Shown: positions 12,104 to 22,612 of the stretch, piece after piece | Numbering within the stretch: the stretch's first letter is position 1 | Layout: each line of letters begins with the position of its first letter | Origin: Cordylochernes scorpioides | Taxonomy: Eukaryota; Arthropoda; Arachnida; Pseudoscorpiones; Chernetidae | Length of the DNA stretch: 64,000 nucleotides | Assembly: GCA_030710605.1 (NCBI GenBank) | Contig: CP092874.1 | Coordinates: 45,844,665 to 45,908,664 of the forward strand | Direction of reading: 5' to 3' | Made by a program: the position numbers and the translations under genes | Notes under the pieces: model-generated | What the model saw: the letters and a program-made list of their open reading frames with translations, nothing else | Databases searched by the model: none | Told to the model about the DNA's origin: nothing

Positions 12104-12161
12104 GCTCGCGCATATCATAATAAAATAAACTTATTGCGAAAGGTTGTAGTTTTATTTTAAA

Positions 12162-12520
12162 ATATAAACCATTGCAGCATATGCCCTTTGTGAGGCATCA
12201 GCAAATCCATGTATAATTTGTAAGCTCATAAAGTCTTATCCATCGAGGTATCTGTACCTGGTGTAGTGATGCTAGATCATTTAGTAATGCCTTCCACGAT
12301 TCTTGTAATCCAACTGGAATAGGCTCATCCCATGTTAGTTTTGCAGCCCATAATGTCTGAATCATCAACTTGTTTTAAGCATCACCGGCGTAAACCAACC
12401 AGGGGGTCATATAATTTTTCCATTTGTGATAAGATATTTCGCTTAGTTGGGAAGTTCTTGATTATTTCAAATTTCCCCAATCCTATTTCATCATTCTTCG
12501 GGTTCAAATTAATGCCCAAT
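12162..12520 (-). pseudogene. BEL-1 RT C-terminal segment
   Basis: Minus strand from 12520 reads GINLNPKNDE, then FPTKRNILSQMEKLYDPLVG, the conserved TKR.iLS…yDPLG block after the BEL RT core. It ends in HGFADASQRAYAAMVYI with frame changes, the start of the RNase H-like domain. It continues at 9090 on the other side of PLE-1. Confidence 0.78.
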
Positions 12521-12564
12521 TAAAAAATAAGAATAATTACAAAATTAACATATAAACTTCAAAC
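12518..12564. repeat. 47-bp direct repeat, right copy (pairs with 5831-5877)
   Basis: Starts AATTAAAAAATAAG. It marks the upstream limit of the BEL-1 remnant. Confidence 0.5.
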
Positions 12565-12638
12565 ATTCTCTTATATTTTTTGTTGCAAGAGGGCAGGTCT
12601 TATAAACAATGTTTTGAAAATATATATATTATTAATAA

Positions 12639-12871
12639 TGTGGAATAATGGAGATCCACTCCGGGACGTCGTCCAAACGGATTGGGTGACATCAAAACAA
12701 ACAAGCCCCAGCGGCGCCAGCCGCCAACAAAGGAAGAGAGCACGGCCTGGTCTGCTGCTGACCAGTTGGGTGTTTTCCTCTGTCCTCTAACATGTTTCAA
12801 ATAAAGTTATTTTGAAGGAAATATTTCTCTTTCCTTTCTGCTATTTATTGATCTGATTTAAATCCTTGCAA
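12639..12871 (+). other. possible solo LTR (GC-rich block with AATAAA)
   Basis: A GC-richer block in AT-rich DNA begins TGTGGAATAATGG and ends TTGCAACA, with CAAATAAAGTTATTTTG near 12800. TG…CA ends and a polyadenylation signal fit an LTR. No second copy and no target duplication were found, so this is a weak call. Confidence 0.25.
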
Positions 12872-13431
12872 CAGCCAACAAAAGAATCATCACTGCGAAT
12901 TCATCTACCGAATTTCGCATCTGTGTTTTGTGAAACGATTACCAGATATTTCTTCACAAATAAATTTATCATTATTAATTATAGTATGATTCGTTTGCTA
13001 TAAAATTTACCGTAACTATAATTCTTATAATTATAATAATAATATTATTTTTTAAAGGTAATCATATATATATCAAGATAATCAAACATATATTTTGTTT
13101 TTAAAAATAGCTAAGTAAATTTAGTTCTAAAATATGATCACAGATGGCAGCAGTTGCATTGCCAATTCTAGCGTTTGCCTTCCAGAAATTTTACAACGAT
13201 ATTAGATGCTGATAAAAATGAAGATAATTAATTTTTAAGTTTATTTTCAATATTATGAAAAAAAAAAACATATTTGCCCCCTCTTTATTTATAGAAGGAT
13301 AGTTTTAAGGTATATTAGATTATATTTATACACGTGGCTTTTTTTTTTATTAATTAAAAAAATAATCAAGAAATTAGTTACAACTACAAACATTCACCAA
13401 AACCTCCCAATATATTTCATCGCAGTAAGAA
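12872..13431. other. AT-rich spacer, nothing recognised
   Basis: No open frame of note. It contains poly(A) and poly(T) runs. Confidence 0.5.
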
Positions 13432-13445
13432 CAATAGGATATATT

Positions 13446-13672
13446 ATATAAAAAGGCGTACCTGGATCTGTAAAGAAAAAAAAAATTCATAAAATATTTC
13501 GAGAGATTGCTCCCTCTTTATCAATTTATTGCACAGTGAATTCACTGTGCAATAAATTGATAAAGAGGGAGCAATCTCTCGATATATTTTAAGAAAAAAT
13601 AGTTTTTTTTTTTCTTTACAGATCCAGGTACGCCCTTTTATATAATCTTAATTAATGGATCGCCTTTTGACT
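13446..13672 (+). mobile_element. palindromic non-coding insertion with 14-bp TSD
   Basis: CAATAGGATATATT occurs at 13432-13445 and 13673-13686. Between them lies a palindrome of two arms (13446-13643) centred near 13545, whose outer ends read AAAAGGCGTACCTGG and its complement. A 29-nt tail (13644-13672) follows on the right only. There is no coding capacity. The arrangement matches the PLE insertions in this window. Confidence 0.75.
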
Positions 13673-13830
13673 CAATAGGATATATTGTTTTTTTATTTTT
13701 CGAAAAATAAAAATTCGCGTTTTAATAGATTCAGTTCTAAAATGCTATATTTTAACAAAATAACTTGTAATCTTTTTTGATACACTTATGCCTTTTTGAA
13801 AAATCATACAAATAATCAAAACTTACCTAT

Positions 13831-13953
13831 TCAAATATAGAAAAAATGCGATTTACTATTATATAATATTAAAAAAAAACTTTGCGCAATAAATTTATTT
13901 ATTTATAGACAAGAATACATAAACTTATTGCGCAAGGTTTTTTTGTATTATAT
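13831..13953 (-). mobile_element. mini palindromic insertion resembling the PLE-1 terminus
   Basis: AAACTTACCTAT at 13819-13830 is repeated at 13954-13965. A left-sided tail of about 30 nt (13831-13860) precedes two inverted arms of about 30 bp. The right arm, read on the minus strand, contains AACCTTGCGCAATAAGTTTA. This resembles the PLE-1 end (ACCTTTCGCAATAAGTTTCT). It is inferred to be a deletion derivative of a PLE. Confidence 0.6.
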
Positions 13954-13965
13954 AAACTTACCTAT

Positions 13966-14860
13966 GCAGATATCGATGATATAGAAAACATTAGATCAAC
14001 CAATTTTAAACCTCTTTGCTGCATTTCCAGTGCTTTTGGGGCAGTGCTGTTGTTATTAATGTTACTGATCGTACAATATTACATATCTCTTAAGCATATT
14101 AATAATACATGGACGATTATTTACAACAACAAGCCATTTTTTGGGGACCTATGCCCTACAAAGGATTCACCCAGATGCATAATTGCTTTGAAAAATGAGT
14201 TAGTTATTTACAGGTTATCATTCATTTACATATCCATTTACATATGGCTCTCTTTCCTCAATATTTCTTCACTTGCGCAGCACTGTAAAATATGTACGAT
14301 TAATTAAACCTTGTATATAAAGAATATTGTAAATATTCTCAACACACTAAGGGGTATTGCGTTTAAATATATATGCATATTGGATAAAAATTACAAATAT
14401 TCTTTATAATTACATTTTAGACATTTGTTTCTTATAGTATATCAAAACTGTCTGCTGAGAGATAGTTCTAATTATTTGTATCATAGAGAAAACATAAATG
14501 CCCAAAATATTTGCTAAGTTTATCTCGATTTAAATGGAAATCTAAAATATATTGTAAATTTTCTCTCTAGTGCTTTTATGACCAATTACAATTAAATTTG
14601 GATCATTGAAAGTTAGATACCTATATAAATTTATTCCAGGGTTTTCTAAATAAATTTGCATATATAATTTTCATTCTAAATTTTCTTTTCAAACATATTT
14701 TTATAGTTGAATTTATAAAAATATAATACGAAGAAACAGTTCTTATAGCCAAATTATTTTGTCAAGCTTCTCATTTGTTTTTAATTGAAAATTTAGGTTT
14801 CATTTTAAAATATAAAAGTGAAAATTCTTTGTTTCAAATGAAGAACTAAAAGGAAATTTA
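13966..14860. other. AT-rich spacer, nothing recognised
   Basis: An 87-codon open frame at 14044-14307 has no recognisable domain and sits in low-complexity AT-rich DNA, so it is not called. Confidence 0.5.
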
Positions 14861-14861
14861 T

Positions 14862-15061
14862 TTGTTGAAGATATTAATCTGTGATTTTAAATGTTTCTTT
14901 TTGACCAGTACTTTTTGTTTGTTTTTGCCTTTTCCTAAAATGTTTCTTTCTTCTTCTTAATTATTATTTGTTCCATATGTAAAGCTTTGTTTTTTGATAC
15001 TTGCATAAACAAATTCAAGTTTATTAGATTTTTTGTGTGCTTTTAAAGTTAAAACACAACA
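14862..15061 (+). repeat. presumed Copia-1 5' LTR (left limit guessed)
   Basis: The right end (…ACACAACA) directly abuts a half-tRNA-iMet primer site, so an LTR must end at 15061. The start is only a guess at TGTTGAAG (14862). No second LTR is present in the window to confirm it. Confidence 0.35.
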
Positions 15062-15073
15062 GGTTATGGACCC
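15062..15073 (+). other. Copia-1 primer binding site (half-tRNA-iMet type)
   Basis: GGTTATGGACCC differs at one base from the copia primer site GGTTATGGGCCC. That site pairs with the anticodon region of initiator tRNA-Met. Confidence 0.6.
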
Positions 15074-15168
15074 AACCACGCATTCACTGCGAAATATAAA
15101 TAAAACGAAGCAACGGTAAGCCTAAAAAGAATTCTATTTTGTTTATTACGTTAAAATTTATATTAGTA

Positions 15169-16446
15169 ATGGCTGGAATGGATAATATTAAAATGGGTAT
15201 GAATATTCCCAAATTGGAAGGATTAATAAACTGGCCAGAATATAAGAAAAATATAAAATTGCTTTTAACAATAAACAAAGTAATAGGCGTTGTTGATGGA
15301 ACATATAGAAAGCCAATAAAACAAGAAACAAATGAAGAAAAAGAGGCATATGTAAAATGGGAAAGTGAAGATGCAATATCCCAATTGTTATTTACAACAA
15401 GTGTGATGCCTGATGTAAGTCAACTAATCATTCCCTGCTCAAGTGCTAAAGATATGTGGGACAAATTGTTAAGTGTCTATGAGCAAAGCTCTGGTCAGAG
15501 ATTAGACATGCTCTATAATCAATTCTTTAATTTTAAGAAGGATCCTACAGATGATATTTCAAAGCACATTTCAAAATTAGAAAGTTTATGGAATGATATG
15601 CAAAATGAACTTACTAAACAAGAAAATTTGAAATTGCCTGAATCCATGCTGATGTGCAGAATCATAAACACCTTGCCTGATGAATATTTTGATTTTAAAA
15701 GTGTTTGGGAATCAGTGTCTAAAGAAGAACATTCTGTAGACAATCTCACACAAAGGCTTCGGTTACTCGAAATAAGAATTCAACAGCGAGATGAATGCAG
15801 CGCATCAAGTTCGACAGCACTAATGGCAAATGCATATGAAAATAAGCAAAATATGAAAGGAAAAGTTACCAAAAGTAATGAAAAATTTCAGAAAACAAGA
15901 GAAACAAGAGTATGTTACTTTTGTCATAGAAAAGGACACTTGGCCAAAGATTGTAGGTATGCAAAACAGAAGAAACTAAAGGAAAAAGAAAAGGATGAAA
16001 CTAAATTAAAACTTAATTCAAAATTAGGTGAAAGTTTAATCAGTGAAAGATTCAATGAACAAGATCAAGACATTTGGATTGGTGACTCAGGAGCTACTAA
16101 CCACATTACAAGAAATGCAAGTTTTTATACTTCTTATAAGGATTTTCCTACCCAACAGACTGTTAAAGTTGGAAGTAATGAAAAATTGATAGGTTATGGA
16201 AGTGGAACTATAACAATTGAAACTTGTGTAAAAGGTAAATGGCAAACTCACTACCTAACTGATGTATGGTATATTCCCAATTTCAGTCGTAATGTGATGT
16301 CATTACAGTCCACATTGGATAAAGGGTTTGAAATGAAAATGGATAAAAAAGGTTGTAAACCTTTTATGACAACAACTGGAGAAGTTATTGTAGAAGGGAA
16401 AAGACTACCAGGGGGCTTGTATGGTATGTTAATAACCAGTAAGTAG
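15169..16446 (+). CDS. Copia-1 gag-protease ORF, rest of pol missing
   Basis: The 426-codon open frame from ATG (MAGMDNIKMG) is intact. Gag (UBN2/DUF4219-like) comes first: INWPEYKKNIKLLL near residue 24, and AKDMWDKLLSVYEQ near residue 100. A CCHC knuckle, CYFCHRKGHLAKDC, sits near residue 250. The copia aspartic protease follows with WIGDSGATNHITRN near residue 305 and YIPNFSRNVMSLQ near residue 375. The frame stops at 16446, just before the usual GAG-pre-integrase domain. No integrase, RT or 3' LTR follows. I prefer the ATG at 15169 to the upstream TTA/TTG-rich extension. It may still encode a capsid protein. Confidence 0.85.
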   Translation: MAGMDNIKMGMNIPKLEGLINWPEYKKNIKLLLTINKVIGVVDGTYRKPIKQETNEEKEAYVKWESEDAISQLLFTTSVMPDVSQLIIPCSSAKDMWDKLLSVYEQSSGQRLDMLYNQFFNFKKDPTDDISKHISKLESLWNDMQNELTKQENLKLPESMLMCRIINTLPDEYFDFKSVWESVSKEEHSVDNLTQRLRLLEIRIQQRDECSASSSTALMANAYENKQNMKGKVTKSNEKFQKTRETRVCYFCHRKGHLAKDCRYAKQKKLKEKEKDETKLKLNSKLGESLISERFNEQDQDIWIGDSGATNHITRNASFYTSYKDFPTQQTVKVGSNEKLIGYGSGTITIETCVKGKWQTHYLTDVWYIPNFSRNVMSLQSTLDKGFEMKMDKKGCKPFMTTTGEVIVEGKRLPGGLYGMLITSK

Positions 16447-18359
16447 TTTCTTTACCAACGACTCACGCGACCTACCTTTTAGAATAACTTTTAGAAAGAA
16501 ATCGATAAAATGCTTCATTGAGCTTACATATTATAAATAATATTAGGAAAACTGCAAGAAAAAATGAAAATTCATATATAAATAATATTCTAATAATTGA
16601 AAATACCATATAGATTAATAATTAGTAAAACTTTTGCGATGGCGCTAAATAGGTATTATATTAATTTAAAATTAAATACCTATCTTTAGAGGTTTTAAAA
16701 ATAATAAATTTAATAAATTATTTTCTTTTTGAAATGTATATAGACTTGAATATATCTTTGTTCCTATAAAATATTTAAGGGAAATAAATCAATGAACTAT
16801 TTTCAAAACTAATAATGATTGAATAAGTTTTTGAAAAATCTCGAGAATTCAAGCTATTCTCAAGCGTTTTTCAGATAACGATATTTTTGAGAAGTAAAAA
16901 AATATATTCATTTTTTGTTTTAAAAATAATAAATGTAATAAATTATTTTCTTTTTGAAAGAGGTATATAGACTTGAATTTCTTTGTTCCTATAAAATATT
17001 TAAGGGAAATTAATCAATGAACTATTTTCAAAACTAATAATGATTGAATAAGTTTTTGAATAATCTCGAGAATTCAAGCTATTCTCAAGCGTTTTTCACA
17101 TAACAATACCTTTAGAAGTAAAACAATATATTATATTTTTATTCATTTAATACGTATCCCTCTTTTCTTTTAACACAAAATAAAAATAGGGTTGAAAACT
17201 ATAGTAAAGCTTTTGATAAAAAAAGTTCACGAATAATTAACTGAGCTTGAAAGAAAATGATTCATATCTTTTTTTTATTATCTCTTGTTTAATAACTTCC
17301 AGCACTCAGTTTTCTAAAGAAATTTCCGGAGAGCTCTTCCGATAAAAGCAAAAGAAGAAAAATGGAACGACGCCAACTTGGCATGGCGCCAAACTCGGTA
17401 GTTGCAGAATAAATTTGCTGAGCTCTACTTGAAATATCTTTTGGTTTAATACTAGTTTAATATAACAGGCGCACACAACCATTTTTTAAAATATAAATTC
17501 TTCTATGGAATTTTCTATTTTTCCGTATATTTAATTAAAATATTTAATTATATTTGAAATTAAATTGCATAACATTTTTGATTTTAAAATTAAATATATG
17601 TTTGTAAGATATGCCATTCGATATTATGCTTGAAAATATTTAAATGAAAATGGAAAGCTATAAAGTTTACATGGAATTTAATATAGTAAATGTTCATGAA
17701 ATAAATTCAATAAAAAATTATTGTATAAAAGATTGATGCAATATTTTAGATTAAAAATAATAATAATGCCGAAGAAAGAATTCAATTTCTAAAAAAAAAA
17801 AAAAAACTAATTTAAAAAAGGCTATATTAAAGAGTTGATTGCTATATCGATTGAAGTGTAAAAAAAAAAAAAAATTAGCGAAAAAAAAAAAGGTTTTTCT
17901 GGCAATCTATTTGATTGATCATACTAATCTATATAATATTTTGGAATATAGAAAAGCATTTTATATGCTCCTTTAATATACTATTGAAAAATTTGGAGAA
18001 GCTGTCTATATTAATTCATTTATACATAATTGCACAATAGATTTGTTTAACAATTGAAAACTAGTTTTATCATTTAGCTGAATTCTACGCTCAATAAAAT
18101 TGTTTATATTCCTTTAATTTAAATGCTAAAATACTTAAATTGAGGATTTGGTTCAAAAAATCAGAATAATAAAAAATTTTGTTGTGTGAAACTTTTATAA
18201 AATATCGTTTTTACACGTAAGAAATTGGAAATACAAACACTAGAATGATTCGGCAATTTATTTAAGGCAAGAACTAATTAAAATTTAATAAATACTAGAG
18301 AGACAATGTAGCAAGTTTATAGAATAGCAAAATATAAAAATATTAAAATTGTAAGTCGG
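16447..18359. other. AT-rich region without genes
   Basis: Apart from the tandem duplication at 16692-17140, it holds only poly(A)/poly(T) tracts (for example 17795-17815 and 17861-17890) and short open frames with no motif. Confidence 0.5.
16692..17140. repeat. tandem duplication, about 225-bp unit, two copies
   Basis: The block beginning GTTTTAAAAATAATAAA at 16692 recurs from 16917 with few differences. Shared phrases include CTTTGTTCCTATAAAATA and CTCGAGAATTCAAGC. The function is unknown. Confidence 0.8.
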
Positions 18360-18453
18360 TGCATAAAATAATAAATATTTTTCTTCCAAGATCTCCTTCC
18401 CAATGATACCCACGGATTTCAAATCTTGTTGCTACTGATATGGATCTGACGTG

Positions 18454-18720
18454 CTTCTGTCAAGTATGCCGTCGAAGTATTGGAAGTTTGTCCCTAATGG
18501 CTTTGCTTCCTTTTTCTTGCAGCGTGAAGAGTAGCTTTGTCATCCTATCGTCTATAGGGGTAGCGTCTTCCTGGAGGGAAGTTTTGGCTTTGACACGGGG
18601 ATGGAATACTGGAGCAAGTACCGGGAAGATGTAGCACATAGCACCCAATGGCATTGAAGTTTCACGGCAATCTTCAGTTTGTCTCCCCATATCTACCCAG
18701 CATCTCTACAAAATGTCACG
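18454..18720 (-). other. GC-richer block with unrecognised 76-codon frame
   Basis: The minus strand holds an open frame at 18460-18690 starting MGRQTEDCRETSMPLGAM and ending PILRRHT. Base composition is clearly higher in GC than on either side, which could mean an exon or a transposon piece. No domain, splice consensus or paralogue in the window was recognised. Confidence 0.3.
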
Positions 18721-20183
18721 TAGTAAATTAGTCAAACCAAACTTCAGGATAACAAACCAATTTCTTTTAAGGCAAAACAACAACAATAATAACAACAACA
18801 CTAACAAAAACATTTGTTAAAATAGCAGAATTACAATGAGGGAAATTTACAGAGTTTGTAAAACATAAATATTAAAATACGTATAATGTTAATAAAACAA
18901 TAACTATTTTGCTACAATAAGCACGTGTAATTATATATTACATTTGTATATACATATGAGCGTTTTTTTAAATATTCTATTGTTTTTTTTTTTTTTTACT
19001 GCGCGTGTTATCATTGAACTCCCAAAATTGAATATATAGGTAATTGAAAATGGGAATGTAATGAAAAATATTTTTTTCTCAAAAGGTTTTATCATATACT
19101 CCAAAGGTTATATCATTTTCATGTATAAAACTGGGAATTGAAATATTTTAAAAGCCTAAAATACACTTCTTCTAAGGGAATTCTTTAAAGATTATTGGGT
19201 TAACATAAACGAGGTATTGGAATTCCATCTTCCATTTTATTGATTTTTTAGAATTTTTCAATGATAATTTTTAACAAATGCCATATATCAAACTTTAAAT
19301 AAATTCCTACTATACCAATAAATTCGTAATTTATTAGATCACTAGTAGAAAAAAGATAATTTTACTATAAAGTTTTATTTTTAGAAATTTCAATATTCTA
19401 ATGTGGTATGAAAAAATACATATTAGTTTTAAAAATTTAATTTATTAATATTTCTAATTTTTTAATCTTATTTTTTGATATTTGAATTTGATATTTATTT
19501 TATTGAAATATCATAATATATTATACTATCGTATATTCATTTTCAAATAAAATTTAGCTATGCATTCTATTTTATGATCCATAAACCTTTTACTATAGGA
19601 ATATTTTTTAAAAGAGACGCATAGCTTTTAAAACAAAATAGTTAAATAACAGCTTTAAATAAGTATTTCCTTGATATAGATTTCTAGTGCGTTGATGCAT
19701 TGATTTTATACTTCATATTTTAGTTTTTATCTTGAATAAATATCAGAGAATCAATGGCTTCAAGTATATACATTCAAAAGAAATAGCTATTTAATAAAAT
19801 TTGTTCTGGCATATTTCTTTACATGCATTTCTTTGTAACTCTAACTATATTTCTTCATATTGGCCAAACTATTTTCTTATTCTTACTTCAAATGAACTTT
19901 TAAAGTAAAGATATAAATGTATTCCTATAATTCGCAAAACAATAATCACATTTAATCAATAAAATCATGAATTTAGCTAAAAAAATATTCAACTCATGAT
20001 TAAACAAACAATTCAACGCAAAAAAAAAAAAAAATGCAGATATAATCATTTAAGAGAAAGCAAATTCAATTTCGTAATAAATCAAGAAAATGAATTGGAA
20101 ACAGGGTAACGCTAATTCAGTGATAAAATAGCGAGCTGAATTGCTTTCAGAACTCAGGGCTATGCACTTTTGACCTTTACATG
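18721..20183. other. AT-rich region without genes
   Basis: Low-complexity AT-rich DNA with an ACA/ATA-rich patch near 18780 and homopolymer tracts. No product recognised. Confidence 0.5.
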
Positions 20184-20226
20184 GTTGCCTGGCAACACGG
20201 GAATTGATAAATGGTCGCCTAGCAAC
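20184..20226. promoter_or_regulatory. twin X-box (RFX-type) motifs
   Basis: GTTGCC-T-GGCAAC at 20184-20196 is a perfect palindromic X-box, and GTCGCC-T-AGCAAC at 20214-20226 also fits the consensus GTNRCC(0-3)RGYAAC. The two start exactly 30 bp apart and both follow ATG. RFX factors bind such sites in ciliary gene promoters. No coding exon is visible nearby, so the target is unknown. A TGACCTTT nuclear-receptor-type half-site lies just upstream (20171). Confidence 0.6.
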
Positions 20227-22186
20227 CCATGCTATTACCTCAGGCGAACTGATGCGCTTTGAGAAATTCTTTCAGGGTTCGAACATATATTCTCAAAGGC
20301 TTTTTTTATATTTCTTTTGGCATTTGTGGAATTCTAGGGGATCTTGAGATCGATTTCTCTTGGAACATCTCCAATTTCTTTTTTCATTGCCATTTTTGAA
20401 ATTGTCACTGACTCTACCTTATATTTTTGTGATTATCCGGGGATTTTGAACAACTCTGTTCGTTTATGTAAATTAATTCTTCGAAATATTTAATTAGCTT
20501 TTAAAGAAAAAAAAATATCATACTGTTTGAAACTTTTTCTTGTGTATTAAAAAAGATCCAAATGTCAAAGTTTCAAATACAATTACCGATTTTTCAAGAG
20601 TAAAAATGGAAATAATTAATTTTATTAGTTCATGAATTGTGAATTATTTGATTTTTAAATGTGATTTTATTTGTTTTATCAATATATTATTTTTGATTTA
20701 TAATTATATATTTGTAATTGTGTTTAGTTAACATTTTTAAAATGTGCTTTTATAAAAATATAGATTAACTAAAATTGAGTTTTATTGATTTTCTGGTGTA
20801 CTCAGATATTTTATTTTATTCTGTGGCGCATCGATTTTCTGCTTTGGCCTAATCTTCTAGCTGCTTTTGATTGATTTTTCGTCTGCTAATTTAATGTTGT
20901 TTTTGCGCGCAATTGATTATTGCAGGTGTTCGTTGACCTTGAATTTTCTCGCCAATTATTACGTTCGTTTGCACGGTTTTCGTTTGCTTTTTTTGGTTCG
21001 CGCGCGTGTTTTAAAAAATAAATATATAATTTTTCATTTAGTTTTTTAAATAAAATTTCATATATGCTATTTTAAAAAGTTATGCATTTTTTTTTACTTT
21101 AAATGAATCAAAATCAAATTTTACCTTTACTTTTTTAATCTTTAAAATATTTTTATTTTGATTGAATATTTTACTTTTAGTATCTTTATATATAACTGTA
21201 TTATGAAAGGAAACTTTGTTAAGAGGATATTGATATAAAAAAAAAAGAATCAAATTTCATCAAATTAGATGTCAATGAGCTATTTGTTTACTACCCTTGC
21301 AATCTTGCAGAATCGGGTTGGTGACAAAGCCGATCAGCTTTGGCGAATTCAGAGCGTCCACTTAAAGACCATGGTTTGAGGCTATGACCCTCTTCGATAT
21401 AGGGCAGGTTTTGATTTCACAGGTTCCACAAGAAATCCTTTAAATCTTCAGAATTTGGCAAAGGGATGCTTAGCTAGCAAAATGGTTAGGCCAATTTTGT
21501 GACCAAATATAGATGGACATTTCTTAGATGAATCGAGTTTGCTTTTCTTCTGACAAAATTTCCATTCATATTATGGCCATAGAATTAGCTTAGCCACCTA
21601 ACCTCTTTGACGTAGCCCGCTCTTGACTGACGAGGGCCATAGATAGAAGCCATAGTGAACGTTCTAGAATTTCCAATGCTGCCTTTGCCATACTAGATTC
21701 ATATAGTTTTGAACTATTGGTTTAGCGCTCGTTCGTAAAAATTTCACAAAGAATTGAACATTGGCAAAGCCTAAATTCAAAATATAATCAAACAGAAGAA
21801 CGAAATAAATGAAGGATTTGAAAATAAAAAATACATTTAGCAAAAAACCCAATTTAGATGAAAAATCAAATGATTATTATTTAACGTACAAATTAATTGG
21901 CGATATACGAACCAAAAGGCTTCCGATTTATTCTACTTGAAAAACATGGCTGAAAACCAAATTCAAAAGTTTTCACTGGTTGGCATGAACGGTTTAACCC
22001 GCGATTCAAAACTTCAACTTTGGAACCATAAATTGGTAGTGGTGTTTAGTAAATATGCAAACTGAGGAGGAAGAGAATGGAGGAAAAAATAACCAAGCAA
22101 CGTAGTTGAACCTGAGCTTTATTTGTCCAATGAATTCTACGCTTATATTTTTTTCAAAGATATTCATGTAAAATTGCTTGAGAATG
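20227..22186. other. no gene recognised; possible regulatory or exon-poor sequence
   Basis: 20820-21020 is somewhat GC- and CpG-richer (GCGCGC-containing) in AT-rich DNA. 21280-21850 is of mixed composition without a recognisable product. Confidence 0.4.
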
Positions 22187-22483
22187 TGTTGCAAATATGT
22201 TGCCTATAATTTTGTGTAACATTTTAAATTAATATTTTAAAATATTCCTTATTGTTTTTAAATTTCGAGTATGATAAAAATTTACAATTATAAATAATAT
22301 TCTATGAAAAAAGAAAAACAACGGAGAAGAGAAAAACGTATACAGAAGAACAGGAAAGAACAGATACTTTACGTTGCTCTTATATATCCTTCATTTTAAT
22401 TTTATATGTTAATTAATATTTTAATGATTATATAATTGACGTGATCCCTATCTTCCCATTTAAACACCCACAAAAAACCAACA
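22187..22483 (+). repeat. Copia-2 5' LTR
   Basis: Runs from TGTTGCAAATATG to ACCAACA, 297 bp. It matches 27575-27871. Confidence 0.9.
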
Positions 22484-22485
22484 AT

Positions 22486-22499
22486 GGTTATGGGCCCAG
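22486..22499 (+). other. Copia-2 primer binding site (half-tRNA-iMet)
   Basis: GGTTATGGGCCCAG is exactly complementary to the CTGGGCCCATAACC anticodon arm of initiator tRNA-Met. This is the known copia mechanism, in which a cleaved 5' half of the tRNA primes reverse transcription. Confidence 0.85.
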
Positions 22500-22612
22500 C
22501 ACGCTTCCACTGCGCCTAAAAAAGGCCTAGCGTCGCTAATACCAAAAGACTAACTTCTTTGGAATTCAACGGAAAGTTGATTACCGAAAAGGTATAGGAA
22601 TATCTTCAGAAA

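Larger units (their letters stand above)
9091..12161 (+). mobile_element. PLE-1: Penelope-like element, inverted partial dimer
   Basis: A 12-bp duplication flanks the insertion. The left half (9121 to about 10080) is a minus-strand copy that keeps the 5' coding end and the GIY-YIG 3' end but has lost RT. The right half (about 10086-12161) is a plus-strand copy with RT and GIY-YIG. The outer arms (9121-9783 and about 11495-12161) are near-perfect inverted repeats. The left end has a 30-nt extension (9091-9120) absent from the right. Such head-to-head partial copies with a short terminal extension are known for Penelope elements. Confidence 0.9.
5831..12564 (-). mobile_element. BEL-1: minus-strand BEL/Pao fragment, interrupted twice
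   Basis: Three separate pieces (5962-7060, 8383-9090, 12162-12520) read as one BEL/Pao pol on the minus strand. In order they give the RT C-terminus, the RNase H/linker region, then integrase with its C-terminal domain. A mariner (7061-8382) and PLE-1 (9091-12161) separate the pieces. Gag, protease and most of RT are absent. A 47-bp direct repeat (5831-5877 and 12518-12564, 45 of 47 identical by eye) flanks the fragment and could be LTR residue. No complete LTR could be drawn. Confidence 0.8.

Noticed and set aside
14044..14307. 87-codon hydrophobic open frame
   Set aside because: AT-rich composition produces such frames by chance. No domain, no conserved neighbour.
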